NCBI GenBank assembly: GCA_021790335.1
Contig: JAJYEE010000011.1
Coordinates: 1-64,000, forward strand
Direction: 5' to 3'
DNA from: Pseudomonadota bacterium
Lineage (GTDB): Bacteria; Pseudomonadota; Gammaproteobacteria; Acidiferrobacterales; UBA6901
Length of the DNA: 64,000 nucleotides
Part shown: positions 52,399 through 63,282 of the stretch, piece by piece
Numbering within the stretch: the first letter of the stretch is position 1
Layout of the letters: the number at the start of each line of letters is the position of its first letter
Position numbers and translations under genes: made by a program
The notes under the pieces: model-generated
What the model was told of the DNA's origin: nothing
Database searches by the model: none
Seen by the model: the letters and a program-made list of their open reading frames with translations, nothing else

Positions 52399-53511
52399 AT
52401 GACACAACCCCCAAAAACAATTCTGGTGGTCGTTACCCAACGTATCGGCGATGTGCTGCTTGCGACACCGCTGATCCGTTCTCTGCACTGCGCCTGGCCG
52501 GAAGCACGCATCGATGTGCTGGTTTTCAAGAGCACCGAGAGCATATTGAGTGGCAACCTCGACATTCACCACGTGATTACCGTACCGATACGGCGCAAGT
52601 TCTGGAGCCACTTGCGCCTGCTCATCAGCTTGTTCCGTAAATACGATCTGGCGGTAACCACCCAGACCGGCGACCGGCCGGTTCTGTACACGTGCCTAGC
52701 CGGAAGACAACGGGCCGGTCTGCGCGCACTGCGCGAGAAGGAGCAGTGGAAGGCGCGGCTGCTGACATACTCAACCCCGCTCGACAATCTGAACACGCAT
52801 ACAGTGTTGATGAATCTGGCAATCGCTGACCTGCTGGCGATCCCACGCCGCTACAAGGTGGTGGTTTCCTGGACCACCACAGATGAGATTTCACTTGACG
52901 CCCAACTGCCGTTCGACAGCCGCACACAGGCTTTTGCATTGCTCCATGTCTATCCCAAGTTTCCTTACAAGATGTGGACCCAGCAAGGTTGGATCGAACT
53001 CGTGAACTGGTTGCACGCACAAGGCCTGCGGATTGTTCTGTCTTGCAGCAGCGACACCGAAGAACTCGCCTACGTTCAGACACTTGCTGCTCACCTGCCT
53101 CCAGACACGGTGAATATTGCTGGGAAGCTGAGCCTCAGCCAGGTGGCGTGTCTGACCAACAGGGCTAGACTCTATGTCGGCCCGGACACCGCGCTGACCC
53201 ACATTGCCGCAGCGCTTGGCACCCCAACCGTCGCCTTATATGGCCCGTCCAATCCGGTGAAATGGGGGCCATGGCCCGCGCATTATCGTGATCAGCGTAA
53301 CCCTTACTCGATGCATGGCAGTCAGCGAGTCGGAAATGTGTTCCTGCTTCAAGGGTCAGGCGAATGTGTGCCCTGCCGAGAGGAAGGCTGTGAGCGTCAC
53401 GTGCGGAGCCTCAGCGATTGTCTGCAGAATCTGCAAGCCGACATTGTCATCGATGCCGCCAAAATTATGTTGGCCGCCCCAGACATAAACAACAGAATTC
53501 GCCTTTCGTGA
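52399..53511 (+). CDS. Family 9 glycosyltransferase (heptosyltransferase-like)
   Basis: ILVVVTQRIGDVLLATPLIRSLHCAWPEARIDVLV...YVGPDTALTHIAAALGTPTVALYGPSNPVKWGPW. Confidence 0.93.
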   Translation: MTQPPKTILVVVTQRIGDVLLATPLIRSLHCAWPEARIDVLVFKSTESILSGNLDIHHVITVPIRRKFWSHLRLLISLFRKYDLAVTTQTGDRPVLYTCLAGRQRAGLRALREKEQWKARLLTYSTPLDNLNTHTVLMNLAIADLLAIPRRYKVVVSWTTTDEISLDAQLPFDSRTQAFALLHVYPKFPYKMWTQQGWIELVNWLHAQGLRIVLSCSSDTEELAYVQTLAAHLPPDTVNIAGKLSLSQVACLTNRARLYVGPDTALTHIAAALGTPTVALYGPSNPVKWGPWPAHYRDQRNPYSMHGSQRVGNVFLLQGSGECVPCREEGCERHVRSLSDCLQNLQADIVIDAAKIMLAAPDINNRIRLS

Positions 53512-53765
53512 CAAACTTCATTTTCACGCGCGTAATCTCCGGCATCGACGTGGCTGGGTCCATATTTCTCTCCCCATATGCTATGATCGCCGCAACCGCG
53601 CAGATGCTGGCACCGGCACTTCAGCGACGCACGAGCCCCCACCCTGCTCCACAGACACCACGAATACTGTGGATACAAAGCATCGCGGAACTGGTTCCCC
53701 CGCGGATGCCCGCGCCTATACTAACGATAGTGACCAACCAGATCGGCGACCAGGGCTGAACCTCC

Positions 53766-54806
53766 ATGTGGAACCTCGGCAAACTCACGAGCACTGTTCA
53801 GCACAACTGCCACATCTCCGATGCACAGCACGCCGACGACTTCACACTGTGCATATATCTGCTGAGAATGCGTGAGTTCTATCGCTGGGAACACGAGATC
53901 CCGCTTTCTGGCCCGCTGCCCAACGATGAAGTGGGTGCCTGGCTCGAGGAGCGGGAACGCCTGTGGGATCAGCTGGCATCCAGTTCCTACGAAGCGCTCC
54001 CTCTCGGCGACACCCTGACGGATCCCTTCGATTCGGCCGCGATCAACCGAGAGCTTGCACCGCGCGGCTATATCTACAGTGCCGGCTACGGACGCTACAA
54101 CAAGCCTCATTTCTTTCTCGGCGCGCTCGCCCGTGCCGAGACGCGCTCGGGCTTCGCGGTCTATACCTCATCCTGCGAATATGCCCGCGACCTCGTGGCG
54201 CCGCCGGCGATGCTGCAGGGCCGCAACATCTTCGTGTGCCGGGAATCAGTGCGGCGCTTCCTGTGGGAGAAAATCGAGGAATGGCGCTGGAACCGAAAGA
54301 ACGAAGCCATGGGGCGAGCGCTCGCCGAATCCGGCTTCGACACCGAGCTACACCGCGGGCTCGAGCGCATGACGGACGAACAGACCGAATCGATGATCCT
54401 TCACGAGCTTGGCGAGGGCATGGCGGGAGCCCTGCTCGGCGAGGACTGGAACGCGATGCTGCTCACGCTCTCGCGTTCCAAGGCGGAGATCATGGCGCGC
54501 GCCGTGCGCGACCTGCTCGCTGACTGCCTCTCGACCTTGCCCGTCCTGCTGGACGACGGCAGCGTGGCCGCCCTGCACTTCTATTTCGCGACCTTCTCCG
54601 GCATGCGCAGGCATCTGTATCCCGAGGCGCTCGAAGCCTACCGTCTGTGGGCATCGGACCACGATCCGCAGCCACTGCGGCGTGCGATCGCCGACGGCGC
54701 GGATCGCTGGCTGACGGCTGCCCAGGCGATACTCGATCTCTATCGCCGCACCGGGTCGCTGGCCGGTGATGCCATCGAAAACCTTCTGGAAGCGGCTCCC
54801 TACTGA
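53766..54806 (+). CDS. Conserved hypothetical protein
   Basis: TVQHNCHISDAQHADDFTLCIYLLRMREFYRWEHEIP; long coherent ORF. Confidence 0.8.
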   Translation: MWNLGKLTSTVQHNCHISDAQHADDFTLCIYLLRMREFYRWEHEIPLSGPLPNDEVGAWLEERERLWDQLASSSYEALPLGDTLTDPFDSAAINRELAPRGYIYSAGYGRYNKPHFFLGALARAETRSGFAVYTSSCEYARDLVAPPAMLQGRNIFVCRESVRRFLWEKIEEWRWNRKNEAMGRALAESGFDTELHRGLERMTDEQTESMILHELGEGMAGALLGEDWNAMLLTLSRSKAEIMARAVRDLLADCLSTLPVLLDDGSVAALHFYFATFSGMRRHLYPEALEAYRLWASDHDPQPLRRAIADGADRWLTAAQAILDLYRRTGSLAGDAIENLLEAAPY

Positions 54807-54908
54807 AACACGGGCCCGGACTTCCCGCTGCCGGCCAGTCCTGATAATGTGACCGCCAGCCGGCGCCCGCAGGGCGCGTGTATGCGCCGGCGTCGACGCG
54901 AGGCAGGC

Positions 54909-55502
54909 ATGAAGCTCAAGATCATCATCGACGACAGTGTGCGGGAAATCGACGTGCCGCAGGACCTGCTGGCGAGCGCGGAAGACTTTTTCCGGAAGAT
55001 GGACAGAGACATGGACCGCGGCTGGCGCATGGGTCCCGAATTCATCGACAACCCCGACCAAACCAACCGCTGCCAGATCGCCGCCGACAAGCTGCTCGCG
55101 TCTATCAGCACCGGCAACTCCAGCCTGGCCATGCTGATGGCCGGATACATCCTCAAACGCCGGCCAGGCGTTACCGGCGTGCGCATCGACACCGGCGGAG
55201 AGCCGCTCGGCACCGAACTCATCTTCGGATCCGATGGCTCCGGCGAACCGCCGCATACCGGCGCAGCTTCGGGCGAAAAGACCGCCTCCACCGGCATGGC
55301 GCGCGCCGACGCCAGCGCCCTCGCCGAAAAGGAAGTAACCCAGGTATACCGTGTCGGACAGGCATACCGCTTCGCCGCGCGCGATCCCGGGACAGGCCGG
55401 TGGATCGAGTCGCCCCTCATGTCGAGCCTTGAAGAAGCACAGCAGCAGCGGATGGAAGCCTTCGATGAGCGATTCGAGAAACTGACGGGCTGCACACGCT
55501 GA
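54909..55502 (+). CDS. Conserved hypothetical protein
   Basis: MKLKIIIDDSVREIDVPQDLLASAEDFFRKMDRDMDRGWRMGPEFIDNP. Confidence 0.65.
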   Translation: MKLKIIIDDSVREIDVPQDLLASAEDFFRKMDRDMDRGWRMGPEFIDNPDQTNRCQIAADKLLASISTGNSSLAMLMAGYILKRRPGVTGVRIDTGGEPLGTELIFGSDGSGEPPHTGAASGEKTASTGMARADASALAEKEVTQVYRVGQAYRFAARDPGTGRWIESPLMSSLEEAQQQRMEAFDERFEKLTGCTR

Positions 55503-55562
55503 AGGCCGCGCAGCGGCAGCGATAATCCACCACGGGCGGACTGGTGCCCGCCTCCGACAGAA

Positions 55563-56135
55563 ATGATCGAAGTCAAACCGCACAGCTTCATCTACGAAAT
55601 CCGAGGCGCGCTCGCCGGCGACGTGTGCCGGGAGATGGTCCTGCGCTTCGAAGCCAGTCCGGAACAGCAGTACGCCGGACGCATCGGGCAGATTGCCGGT
55701 CTGGAACAGTCGATAAAGAAATCCACCGACCTGCGCATCAGCGGCCGCGCGGACTGGAAGGACATCGACGGCATACTGGTGCGCTCACTGATGCAGAACT
55801 TCCGGATCCTGGCGACCCGGTATCCATTTTTCGCCGCCAATTCCTTCAAGGATATGGGTTACAACCTGCAGCGCACCCTGCCCGGGGAGTACTACCACTG
55901 GCACGTCGACGGAGGACCAGGCGAGTTCAGCCAGCGCCAGCTGGTGGCAATCTGGTATCTCAATGATGTTCCCGGCCCCGGGGGCGAAACCGAGTTTCTA
56001 TCCCAGGACGTCAGAATTCGGCCCGAGGAAGGCAAGTTGCTTCTGTTTCCGCCCTTCTGGACCCACGGTCATCGCGGCGTCACCCTGCAGCAAGGCGTCA
56101 AGTACATCGCGACCACCTGGGTCTGCTTCGCCTGA
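55563..56135 (+). CDS. 2OG-Fe(II) oxygenase
   Basis: GEYYHWHVDGG...LVAIWYLNDVPGPGGETEF...GKLLLFPPFWTHGHRG. Confidence 0.85.
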   Translation: MIEVKPHSFIYEIRGALAGDVCREMVLRFEASPEQQYAGRIGQIAGLEQSIKKSTDLRISGRADWKDIDGILVRSLMQNFRILATRYPFFAANSFKDMGYNLQRTLPGEYYHWHVDGGPGEFSQRQLVAIWYLNDVPGPGGETEFLSQDVRIRPEEGKLLLFPPFWTHGHRGVTLQQGVKYIATTWVCFA

Positions 56136-56159
56136 CCCATTGCCCTGCACCGTCATCTC

Positions 56160-56882
56160 GTGACCGCCGCCCCCGTCCCGTTCATCGTCACGCTGGTCTG
56201 CGCGCTCACCTATTCCTTCGAGATCGTCTTCGGGCTCGCCGGAACCATTCTGATGCTCGCCGTGCTCACCTTGTTCTACAGCGCCAAGACCCTGGTGGTC
56301 TACTCGGTCCTGCCGCAGATCCTGGTCGGCATCATCGGCCTCGCGCGCTCGCCACGCACCGTGCGCATCGGTTTCCTCGGCGGCATGCTTGCCTTCGCCA
56401 CCCTCGGGGGCGGCATCGGCTTCTTTCTCTTCTACCGCGTCCCGGTGCATGTCTTCCGCTATCTCCTCGCGACGATCATCACCCTGGCCGGCCTTCATCT
56501 GGTCACAGGCCCCCGTCGCCTGCGCCTGCACGCGGCCGGCGGGCGCGTACTGGACACCCTGGCAGGGATGTCGCAGGCGCTGTTCGGCATCAGCGGCCCG
56601 ATCGCCATAACCCGGCTGCTCGGTACCTTCAGCGACAAAACCACCGTGCGCAATTATGCGCTTGCGTTCTTCCTGGCGCTCAACATCCTGCGCGCAACCG
56701 GCTACCTGCTCGCCCACACGATCACCCCTCAGATCGGCCGGCTTATGCTTGATTCCGGGCCGTTCGTTGCGGTGACACTTTGGTTCAGCAACCACCTGCA
56801 CTTCCGGGTCAATGAGACGCTGTTTCGCCGCGTGGTGGCGTGGATCATTCTGGCCAGCGGATTGTCGATGTTCTTTCACTGA
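56160..56882 (+). CDS. TSUP family membrane transporter
   Basis: Polytopic; FLGGMLAFATLGGGIGFFLFYRVPVHVFRYLLATIITLAGLHLV; GMSQALFGISGPIAI. Confidence 0.75.
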   Translation: MTAAPVPFIVTLVCALTYSFEIVFGLAGTILMLAVLTLFYSAKTLVVYSVLPQILVGIIGLARSPRTVRIGFLGGMLAFATLGGGIGFFLFYRVPVHVFRYLLATIITLAGLHLVTGPRRLRLHAAGGRVLDTLAGMSQALFGISGPIAITRLLGTFSDKTTVRNYALAFFLALNILRATGYLLAHTITPQIGRLMLDSGPFVAVTLWFSNHLHFRVNETLFRRVVAWIILASGLSMFFH

Positions 56883-56950
56883 ACCGGCGGCAACTTGGCT
56901 GTGCCGGATCCCAATGTATAATCCGGTCGTTACAACATCTGCGAGTAACC

Positions 56951-57265
56951 ATGAAAACCAAGTTCATCAAGGCGGCTTCGGCACGCACCATCCGGCCCGG
57001 AACGATGCAGCGGATCGATCTGGACGGCAGCAGGATCCTTATCGCCAACGTCGACGGCAGCTACTACGCGGTGGATGATACCTGTTCGCACGAAGATGCC
57101 TCGCTCGCCACCGGATCGCTCAAAGGCGAGCTCGTGAAATGCCCCTTGCATGGCAGCCGCTTCAATGTGCGTACCGGCGAGGTGATGGAGGAACCGGCGC
57201 AGCAGAACCTGCGCACCTACGCGGTCCGCGTGGAGGGTGATGACATTCTGGTTGGTCTCGGCTGA
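56951..57265 (+). CDS. Rieske 2Fe-2S ferredoxin
   Basis: CSHEDASLATGSLKGELVKCPLHGSRFNVRTGEV. Confidence 0.93.
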   Translation: MKTKFIKAASARTIRPGTMQRIDLDGSRILIANVDGSYYAVDDTCSHEDASLATGSLKGELVKCPLHGSRFNVRTGEVMEEPAQQNLRTYAVRVEGDDILVGLG

Positions 57266-57373
57266 ACGGCAGCTGCCGCCAGCACAAGTCGGTGCCGGCC
57301 CTGTATGGCACTAGCGCCACAATTGTATAATCGGACCATCCGCTAGACCGGGACCACTCCAGGAGTTTTTCTC

Positions 57374-58489
57374 ATGACCAAACCTGCCAACGCCGTACCT
57401 AGCCACGAAACGTCCCTCAGCTCCGTGATCCAGCGCATCGCCACCGGTCCGGAGCTCAGCAAGGACATTTCGCAGGAAGAGGCGCACAGCGCCATGCGCC
57501 AGATTCTCGAGAAGCGTGCGGATCCGGTTCAGGCCGGGGTGTTCCTCATCGCGCTGCGCATGAAGCGCGAGACCGACGATGAGAACCTGGGCATCCTCGA
57601 TGCGCTGCGCGAGAAGACCCTGACGGTCACCGCGGCGGTTGATGAAGTCGTGGACATTGGCGATCCCTACGACGGCTACGCACGCTCGCTGCCGGCATCG
57701 CCCTTTCTGCCAGCGCTCCTTGCTGCCTGCGGCGTACCTGCGGTCTCGCACGGCGTGGAGAGCATCGGCCCCAAGTACGGCGTGACCCATCATCAGGTTC
57801 TGCGTGCTGCCGGCGTCCCGGTTGACCTCACGCCCGAGCAGGCGGCAGCGCGCGTGGCGGATCCGGCGATCGGCTGGTCGTATGTGGATCAGAGCGCGTT
57901 CTGTCCATCGTTGTACGATCTCACCGGCTTGCGCCGCCTGATCGTCAAGCGTCCGGTACTCACGACCATCGAAACGCTTCTCGGACCCATCCGCGGCCGG
58001 CGGAGCACGCATCTGATGACCGGCTACGTGCACAAGCCCTACGCGCGCGTCTATGCCATGCTCGCACGCCATTCCGGCTTCGATACGGCGCTGCTCGTGC
58101 GCGGCGTCGAGGGCGGCGTCATCCCCTCTCTGCGCCAGGCCGGAAAGCTCTATTTTTATCATGACCGCGGCGAAGAGCAGTCCCTGGACCTTGATCCGCT
58201 CGCACTCGGCATCGACCAGGCGCAGCGCGCCGCACCTCTGCCGCCCGAACTCGCTTTGCCGGAAGGTGCCGAGAATGCGCGGCTCGACACCGCCGCAGTA
58301 GCCGCGGCCGCAGCGCACGCCGGTGCTGCAGCGCTCGGTGGTGCGGCTGGGCCGGTGCGCGACAGCCTGATCTATGCGGCGTCGATCTGCCTGTGGCACC
58401 TGGGGCGCCACGATTCCCTTGCCGCCGCCGCACAGCAAGTGCGGCATGTGCTCGACTCGGGCACCGCACGCGCACGTCTGCAGCCCTGA
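57374..58489 (+). CDS. Anthranilate phosphoribosyltransferase-like protein (TrpD2/YbiB)
   Basis: LEKRADPVQAGVFLIALRMKRET..., GVTHHQVLRAAGVPVDL. Confidence 0.8.
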   Translation: MTKPANAVPSHETSLSSVIQRIATGPELSKDISQEEAHSAMRQILEKRADPVQAGVFLIALRMKRETDDENLGILDALREKTLTVTAAVDEVVDIGDPYDGYARSLPASPFLPALLAACGVPAVSHGVESIGPKYGVTHHQVLRAAGVPVDLTPEQAAARVADPAIGWSYVDQSAFCPSLYDLTGLRRLIVKRPVLTTIETLLGPIRGRRSTHLMTGYVHKPYARVYAMLARHSGFDTALLVRGVEGGVIPSLRQAGKLYFYHDRGEEQSLDLDPLALGIDQAQRAAPLPPELALPEGAENARLDTAAVAAAAAHAGAAALGGAAGPVRDSLIYAASICLWHLGRHDSLAAAAQQVRHVLDSGTARARLQP

Positions 58490-58499
58490 GGCCACGCCC

Positions 58500-59174
58500 A
58501 TGATGCTTCGCATCCCATCGGTCCTCGCCCCGGATGAACTCGCTGCTGCCACCGGCATCCTCGCCGCGGCGCGCTTCGTCGATGGCCGCCTGTCGGCCGG
58601 TTCGGCCGCGCGCCGGGTGAAGAACAACGAGGAAGCCGACAGAGCTTCGCGCGAACTGACCCAGCTCGACAATCTGGTGATGGGAAAACTCGTACAGCAT
58701 CCCATATACCGCAACGGCGCACTGCCCCTGAGGGTCGCCGCGCCCTACTATGCCCGCTACCTGCCGGGACGGGCCTACGGCGATCACGTGGACGACCCGG
58801 TGATGGGCGCGGACGGAACGCTGTACCGTTCGGACATCGCCATCACGATTTTTCTCAATGACCCGGCGCGCTATGATGGCGGCGAACTCGAAATTCGCAC
58901 ATCCTTCGGAAGCAACAGCGTCAAGCTGCCGGCGGGCGATGCCGTGCTGTACCCCGCGTCCAGTCTGCACCGCGTCGCACCGGTGACGTGCGGTGAGCGC
59001 CTGGTGGCCGTGACCTGGGCGCAAAGCCTGGTGCGCGACCCGGCGAGGCGCGAGCTGTTGTATGAACTCAATCAGGCGCGCGAAGCCCTGCTGGAGAAAT
59101 CCCCGGACGCGCCCGAGACGGCACGCGTCAATACGGCCTACGTCAACCTGGTGCGCATGTGGAGTGAATTCTGA
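58500..59174 (+). CDS. PKHD-type Fe(II)/2OG hydroxylase (YbiX/PiuC-like)
   Basis: [13 protein letters not shown]...[23 protein letters not shown]...[25 protein letters not shown]. Confidence 0.9.
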   Translation: MMLRIPSVLAPDELAAATGILAAARFVDGRLSAGSAARRVKNNEEADRASRELTQLDNLVMGKLVQHPIYRNGALPLRVAAPYYARYLPGRAYGDHVDDPVMGADGTLYRSDIAITIFLNDPARYDGGELEIRTSFGSNSVKLPAGDAVLYPASSLHRVAPVTCGERLVAVTWAQSLVRDPARRELLYELNQAREALLEKSPDAPETARVNTAYVNLVRMWSEF

Positions 59175-59209
59175 CAGTGCACGACACGTCTCGCGCAAGG
59201 GAGGATGCC

Positions 59210-59608
59210 ATGGATACAAAAGTGGTCAGAAGCGATGCCGAATGGCAGGAGCAGCTCACACCCGAGCAGTACCGCGTGACCCGCGAAAAAGGCACGGAAC
59301 GCGCCTTCACCGGACAGTACCACGCCTGCAAGGACGACGGCATCTACCGCTGCGTCTGCTGTGGCGCAGCGTTGTTCGATTCGCAGGCCAAGTTCGACTC
59401 CGGCACCGGCTGGCCGAGCTTCTGGCAGCCGTTCGCCCAGGGGAATGTCGCAACCGAAGAGGACCGGAGCCTGTTCATGAAACGCGTCGAGGTCCACTGC
59501 AGCCACTGCCAGGCGCATCTCGGTCACCTGTTCGAAGACGGTCCCGCACCGACCGGCCTGCGCTACTGCATCAACTCCGCCTCGCTGCGTCTCGACCGGA
59601 AACGCTAG
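59210..59608 (+). CDS. msrB: Peptide-methionine (R)-S-oxide reductase
   Basis: [20 protein letters not shown]...[29 protein letters not shown]...[11 protein letters not shown]. Confidence 0.97.
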   Translation: MDTKVVRSDAEWQEQLTPEQYRVTREKGTERAFTGQYHACKDDGIYRCVCCGAALFDSQAKFDSGTGWPSFWQPFAQGNVATEEDRSLFMKRVEVHCSHCQAHLGHLFEDGPAPTGLRYCINSASLRLDRKR

Positions 59609-59627
59609 CCGCCGGGCTGACGCGGAC

Positions 59628-60044
59628 ATGCACAACCCGTTCCATTACGCCTTCCCGGTACACGATCTTGGTGCCGCGCGCGCCTTCTATGGGGGCGTGC
59701 TCGGGTGCCCCGAGGGACGCAGCGACCGGACCTGGGTGGACTTCAATCTCTACGGGCACCAGATCGTCGCCCATCTCGATCCCTGCGCCGACGCCGTGCA
59801 GGTACACAACGCAGTCGACGGCCATGACGTCCCGGTGCCGCATTTCGGGATCGTGCTCTCCATGGCGCAGTGGCAGGAACTCGCCGGACGTCTGCGCGCA
59901 GCCGACGTGAAATTCCTCATCGAGCCCGGGGTCCGTTTCCGCGGACTGGTCGGAGAGCAGGCAACTCTGTTCCTGCTGGATCCGAGCGGCAACGCCCTGG
60001 AATTCAAGGCCTTCGCCGATCCCGATCAGCTGTTCGCGAAGTAG
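59628..60044 (+). CDS. VOC (glyoxalase-fold) protein
   Basis: [27 protein letters not shown]...[15 protein letters not shown]. Confidence 0.9.
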   Translation: MHNPFHYAFPVHDLGAARAFYGGVLGCPEGRSDRTWVDFNLYGHQIVAHLDPCADAVQVHNAVDGHDVPVPHFGIVLSMAQWQELAGRLRAADVKFLIEPGVRFRGLVGEQATLFLLDPSGNALEFKAFADPDQLFAK

Positions 60045-60099
60045 CACTTCCTCCCTTCCCGGCGGTTGCGAGCAACTGCATGCATGCCTGTATACTTAT

Positions 60100-60116
60100 A
60101 TATCGTCTTACGATAT
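60100..60116. promoter_or_regulatory. Candidate operator dyad
   Basis: ATATCGT-CTT-ACGATAT perfect 7-bp arms in an AT-rich stretch upstream of the ClC gene. Confidence 0.4.
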
Positions 60117-60342
60117 TGTTTAGCGCGTGTTCAGATGCTGAAAGCGGAAATTCCGTGCCATGAACCCATCCGGAGTGCGCGCCGTCCAGTTCGCCCGGAC
60201 CCTGATCCGATGACCATTCCAGCGCTGCCCGCACATTCGCGCCGCCTGTGCGCGTGTCCGCCCTGCGGACAAGGCGGCGAGGGACGACATCCGTACCCCG
60301 TCCAGGCGCGGGCTTGTCTCCGACATATGGACCATCCCTGAC

Positions 60343-62133
60343 ATGGCAACGAATGCCGAAAGAATCACTTCGAGAAAGGACGAACTGTCCGACTTCACCC
60401 GCGATGTCCGCGTACTGCTGCTCGCGGCGATGGCGATGGTGATCGGGGCGGTGGGCGCGGGAACCGCCTACGTCCTGATCAAGCTCATCGGCGTGATCAC
60501 CAATATCGCTTTTTATGCGCGCTTTTCGTCCGCCTTCGTTTCCCCGACCGCAAGCGTCTTCGGCCTCTGGATCGTGCTGGTTCCGGTGGCGGGTGGGCTG
60601 ATCGTCGGACTTATGGCACGCTATGGTTCGGAAAAGATTCGCGGACACGGCATCCCCGAGGCACTGGAGGCGATATTGACCGGCGGCAGCCGCATGGAAG
60701 CCAAGGTGGCGTTGCTCAAGCCCCTGGCCTCCGCGATATCCATCGGCACGGGCGGCCCATTCGGCGCGGAAGGACCGATCATCATGACCGGGGGAGCGTT
60801 CGGTTCGCTGTTCGCGCAGCTATTCCGGCTTTCTGCGGCAGAGCGCAAAACCCTGCTCGTCGCTGGCGCCGCTGCCGGCATGGCGGCAATCTTCGCCACA
60901 CCCGTCGCGGCCGTGCTCATCGCGGTCGAACTGCTGCTGTTCGAGTGGAAGCCGCGCAGCTTCATTCCAGTGGCGATAGCCGCCGTAGTTGCGGCATCGC
61001 TGCGTCCCTTCCTGCTCGGCAGCGGCCCCATGTTTCCGGTAGCGTCCCATCCGGCTCTCGGACTGCACGGCATGCTGGCCGCTTTCGCCGTCGGCATCGG
61101 CGCGGGCCTCGCCTCAAGCCTCCTGACCCTCCTCGTATACGCGGTGGAAGACCTGTTTGCCCACATTCCGCTCCACTGGATGTGGTGGCCCGCGATCGGC
61201 GGTCTGTTCGTCGGCATCGGCGGCGCGTTCGATCCGCAGGTCCTCGGGGTCGGCTACGACACGATTCGCGCGCTGCTCGGCGGAACTCTCGTCGGCCGGG
61301 CCCTGCTGGAACTGCTGGTCGGAAAAACCCTCGTCTGGGGCATCGCGCTCGGCTCCGGCACATCCGGAGGCGTTCTGGCGCCGCTGCTCATCATCGGCGG
61401 CGCGCTGGGTGCCCTTGAGGCGCACTGGATCCCGATCGGCGATCCGGGCCTGTGGGCAATGATCAGCATGGCCGCCATCATGGGCGGAACCATGCGCGCC
61501 CCCTTCACGGCCATCGTGTTCGTGGTGGAGTTGACCCACGATCTGAACGTCATGCCAGCACTGCTGGTCGGCTGCATCGCATCCCATGCGGTCACCGTGC
61601 TGCTCATGCGCCGCTCCATCCTGACCGAGAAGATCGCGCGGCGCGGTCACCACATAGCGCGCGAATACAGCGTCGACGCCCTGGAAAGGCTGCGCGTTCG
61701 CGATGTCATGGACGCAAATCCCGCGACCGTTCCAGCGAGCATGCTGGTAGCCGACCTGGCCGGCGGAATCGCGCGCGGCGACCCGGCGCTCACCCATCAT
61801 CATGCCCTGCCAATCACGGACGAGGATGGGAGTCTGGCGGGCATCATCACGCGCAGCGACATCCTGCGCTCTTTGGACGCCGCCGCCGGGCGCACAGTGC
61901 TGGAGGCCGGCAGTCGCGAACTCATCGTTGCCTATGCGGACGAGACGCTGGGCAGCGCCACCGCCCGCATGCTGCGGCGCAATGTCGGACGGCTACCCGT
62001 CGTAAACCGCGATGCTCCGCAGCAACTCGTGGGCTATCTGGGGCGCCCGAACATACTGGCGGCACGGCTGCGGGAACTCGACGAGGAACAGCTGCGGGAG
62101 GCGAGCTGGCCTTCCCGTCCCGGCCGGCAATGA
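60343..62133 (+). CDS. ClC-family chloride channel/transporter with C-terminal CBS domains
   Basis: GTGGPFGAEGPIIMTGGAFGSL, GSGTSGGVLAPLLIIGG, two CBS repeats. Confidence 0.95.
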   Translation: MATNAERITSRKDELSDFTRDVRVLLLAAMAMVIGAVGAGTAYVLIKLIGVITNIAFYARFSSAFVSPTASVFGLWIVLVPVAGGLIVGLMARYGSEKIRGHGIPEALEAILTGGSRMEAKVALLKPLASAISIGTGGPFGAEGPIIMTGGAFGSLFAQLFRLSAAERKTLLVAGAAAGMAAIFATPVAAVLIAVELLLFEWKPRSFIPVAIAAVVAASLRPFLLGSGPMFPVASHPALGLHGMLAAFAVGIGAGLASSLLTLLVYAVEDLFAHIPLHWMWWPAIGGLFVGIGGAFDPQVLGVGYDTIRALLGGTLVGRALLELLVGKTLVWGIALGSGTSGGVLAPLLIIGGALGALEAHWIPIGDPGLWAMISMAAIMGGTMRAPFTAIVFVVELTHDLNVMPALLVGCIASHAVTVLLMRRSILTEKIARRGHHIAREYSVDALERLRVRDVMDANPATVPASMLVADLAGGIARGDPALTHHHALPITDEDGSLAGIITRSDILRSLDAAAGRTVLEAGSRELIVAYADETLGSATARMLRRNVGRLPVVNRDAPQQLVGYLGRPNILAARLRELDEEQLREASWPSRPGRQ

Positions 62134-62784
62134 AGAAAGCTGGCGGCACGCACCCCCGGAGCGACGTGGAAACATCGAGCAATCTCGCCTAACAACATGT
62201 TACAGCTGACGCCGGACCCTCCATTCACTTTTGCTGATGCAAAATGGCCCATCAATCGGGGACGCCCAGCCATGCGCCTTGAAAGTCCCCCTTCGGCTTA
62301 TCGCACTCCGACGCATCCGCTGGCGCGCTTGCCCGCCAGCTCAGACTGGCCCGGCCTTGTCTAACCCGAGCGCTTTGTCGCACACACCGGGTGTGGTGCG
62401 GAAGGCCACATTGACGCGAATCCAAGTGTTGATGGCCATCGCACGTCCACGTGTCCACTAAAACGGAGGAAGTCCAGCAAATGAAACCGGAATGCATGTA
62501 CCAAACCGCCTCGGTTGCCCGGCGTGTCTCCAACCCCGTTTTCAAAGTGGTGCGGGTCGATACGGGGAGACGTGACCGGATCGCTTCGCCACGCGCCTTT
62601 CCCGATACTCGTTCACTGGGTATCGGGGCGGTGTGGAGCGCCTCTGGACGCCAACACTGCAGCGGGTGCAGGAAGCGGTGGGCGGCGGGCAGTCGGACCA
62701 GGATAAAACGCGGCACTTCAGACTTCAGGTGCGCTTGCTTGCAGAAAAACCAGGCATGCAGTTTGCCCCGTTAGTCCGGAGATG

Positions 62785-63258
62785 TCATGGGGTTAGCGTT
62801 TTCGTCATTGGGATGCAGGGAATTTCAATGCCCCGCGACGATTTGTAGATGGAAGTTTGCTCTCCGGCATAGCCCATGGCTCGATAGAAAGAGGCCGCGT
62901 TTAATGAAGCATCAAGCGTGACTACTTGCAGGCCATGCCGCGTTGCAAGAGACTCGAGGTGCAACACCATTCTCTTTCCCACACCCATCCTCATGTGGGA
63001 AGGGCGAACAAATATCGCATCGATTCTGCCCGTTTCAAGATCAATCATTCCCGTCCCGACGATCAGGCTGTCTGCGAGTGCCACAAAGAACTTGTCCTCC
63101 GCGTTTTGCGGGAAGTCATCTGGAGGCGTGGAATTGCCGGTCCATTGATCGATCAGTTCCCGCGGGTAGGCGGACAGGCACTGGGCCAGAATGGCCTGAT
63201 TGCGAACGTCCCAGATGGCCTGGGCATCTGATCGCCGGGCGCGCCGGATTTCGAACAT
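62785..63258 (-). CDS. GNAT-family acetyltransferase
   Basis: FEIRRARRSDAQAIWDVRNQAI...IDAIFVRPSHMRMGVGKRMVLHLESLA...NAASFYRAMGY. Confidence 0.9.
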   Translation of the reverse strand: MFEIRRARRSDAQAIWDVRNQAILAQCLSAYPRELIDQWTGNSTPPDDFPQNAEDKFFVALADSLIVGTGMIDLETGRIDAIFVRPSHMRMGVGKRMVLHLESLATRHGLQVVTLDASLNAASFYRAMGYAGEQTSIYKSSRGIEIPCIPMTKTLTP

Positions 63259-63282
63259 GGGTAAGCGCATCCCTATCACGCC

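Noticed and set aside
62233-62780. Plus-strand ORFs downstream of the ClC gene
   Set aside because: No motifs, and several overlapping frames; cannot support a gene.
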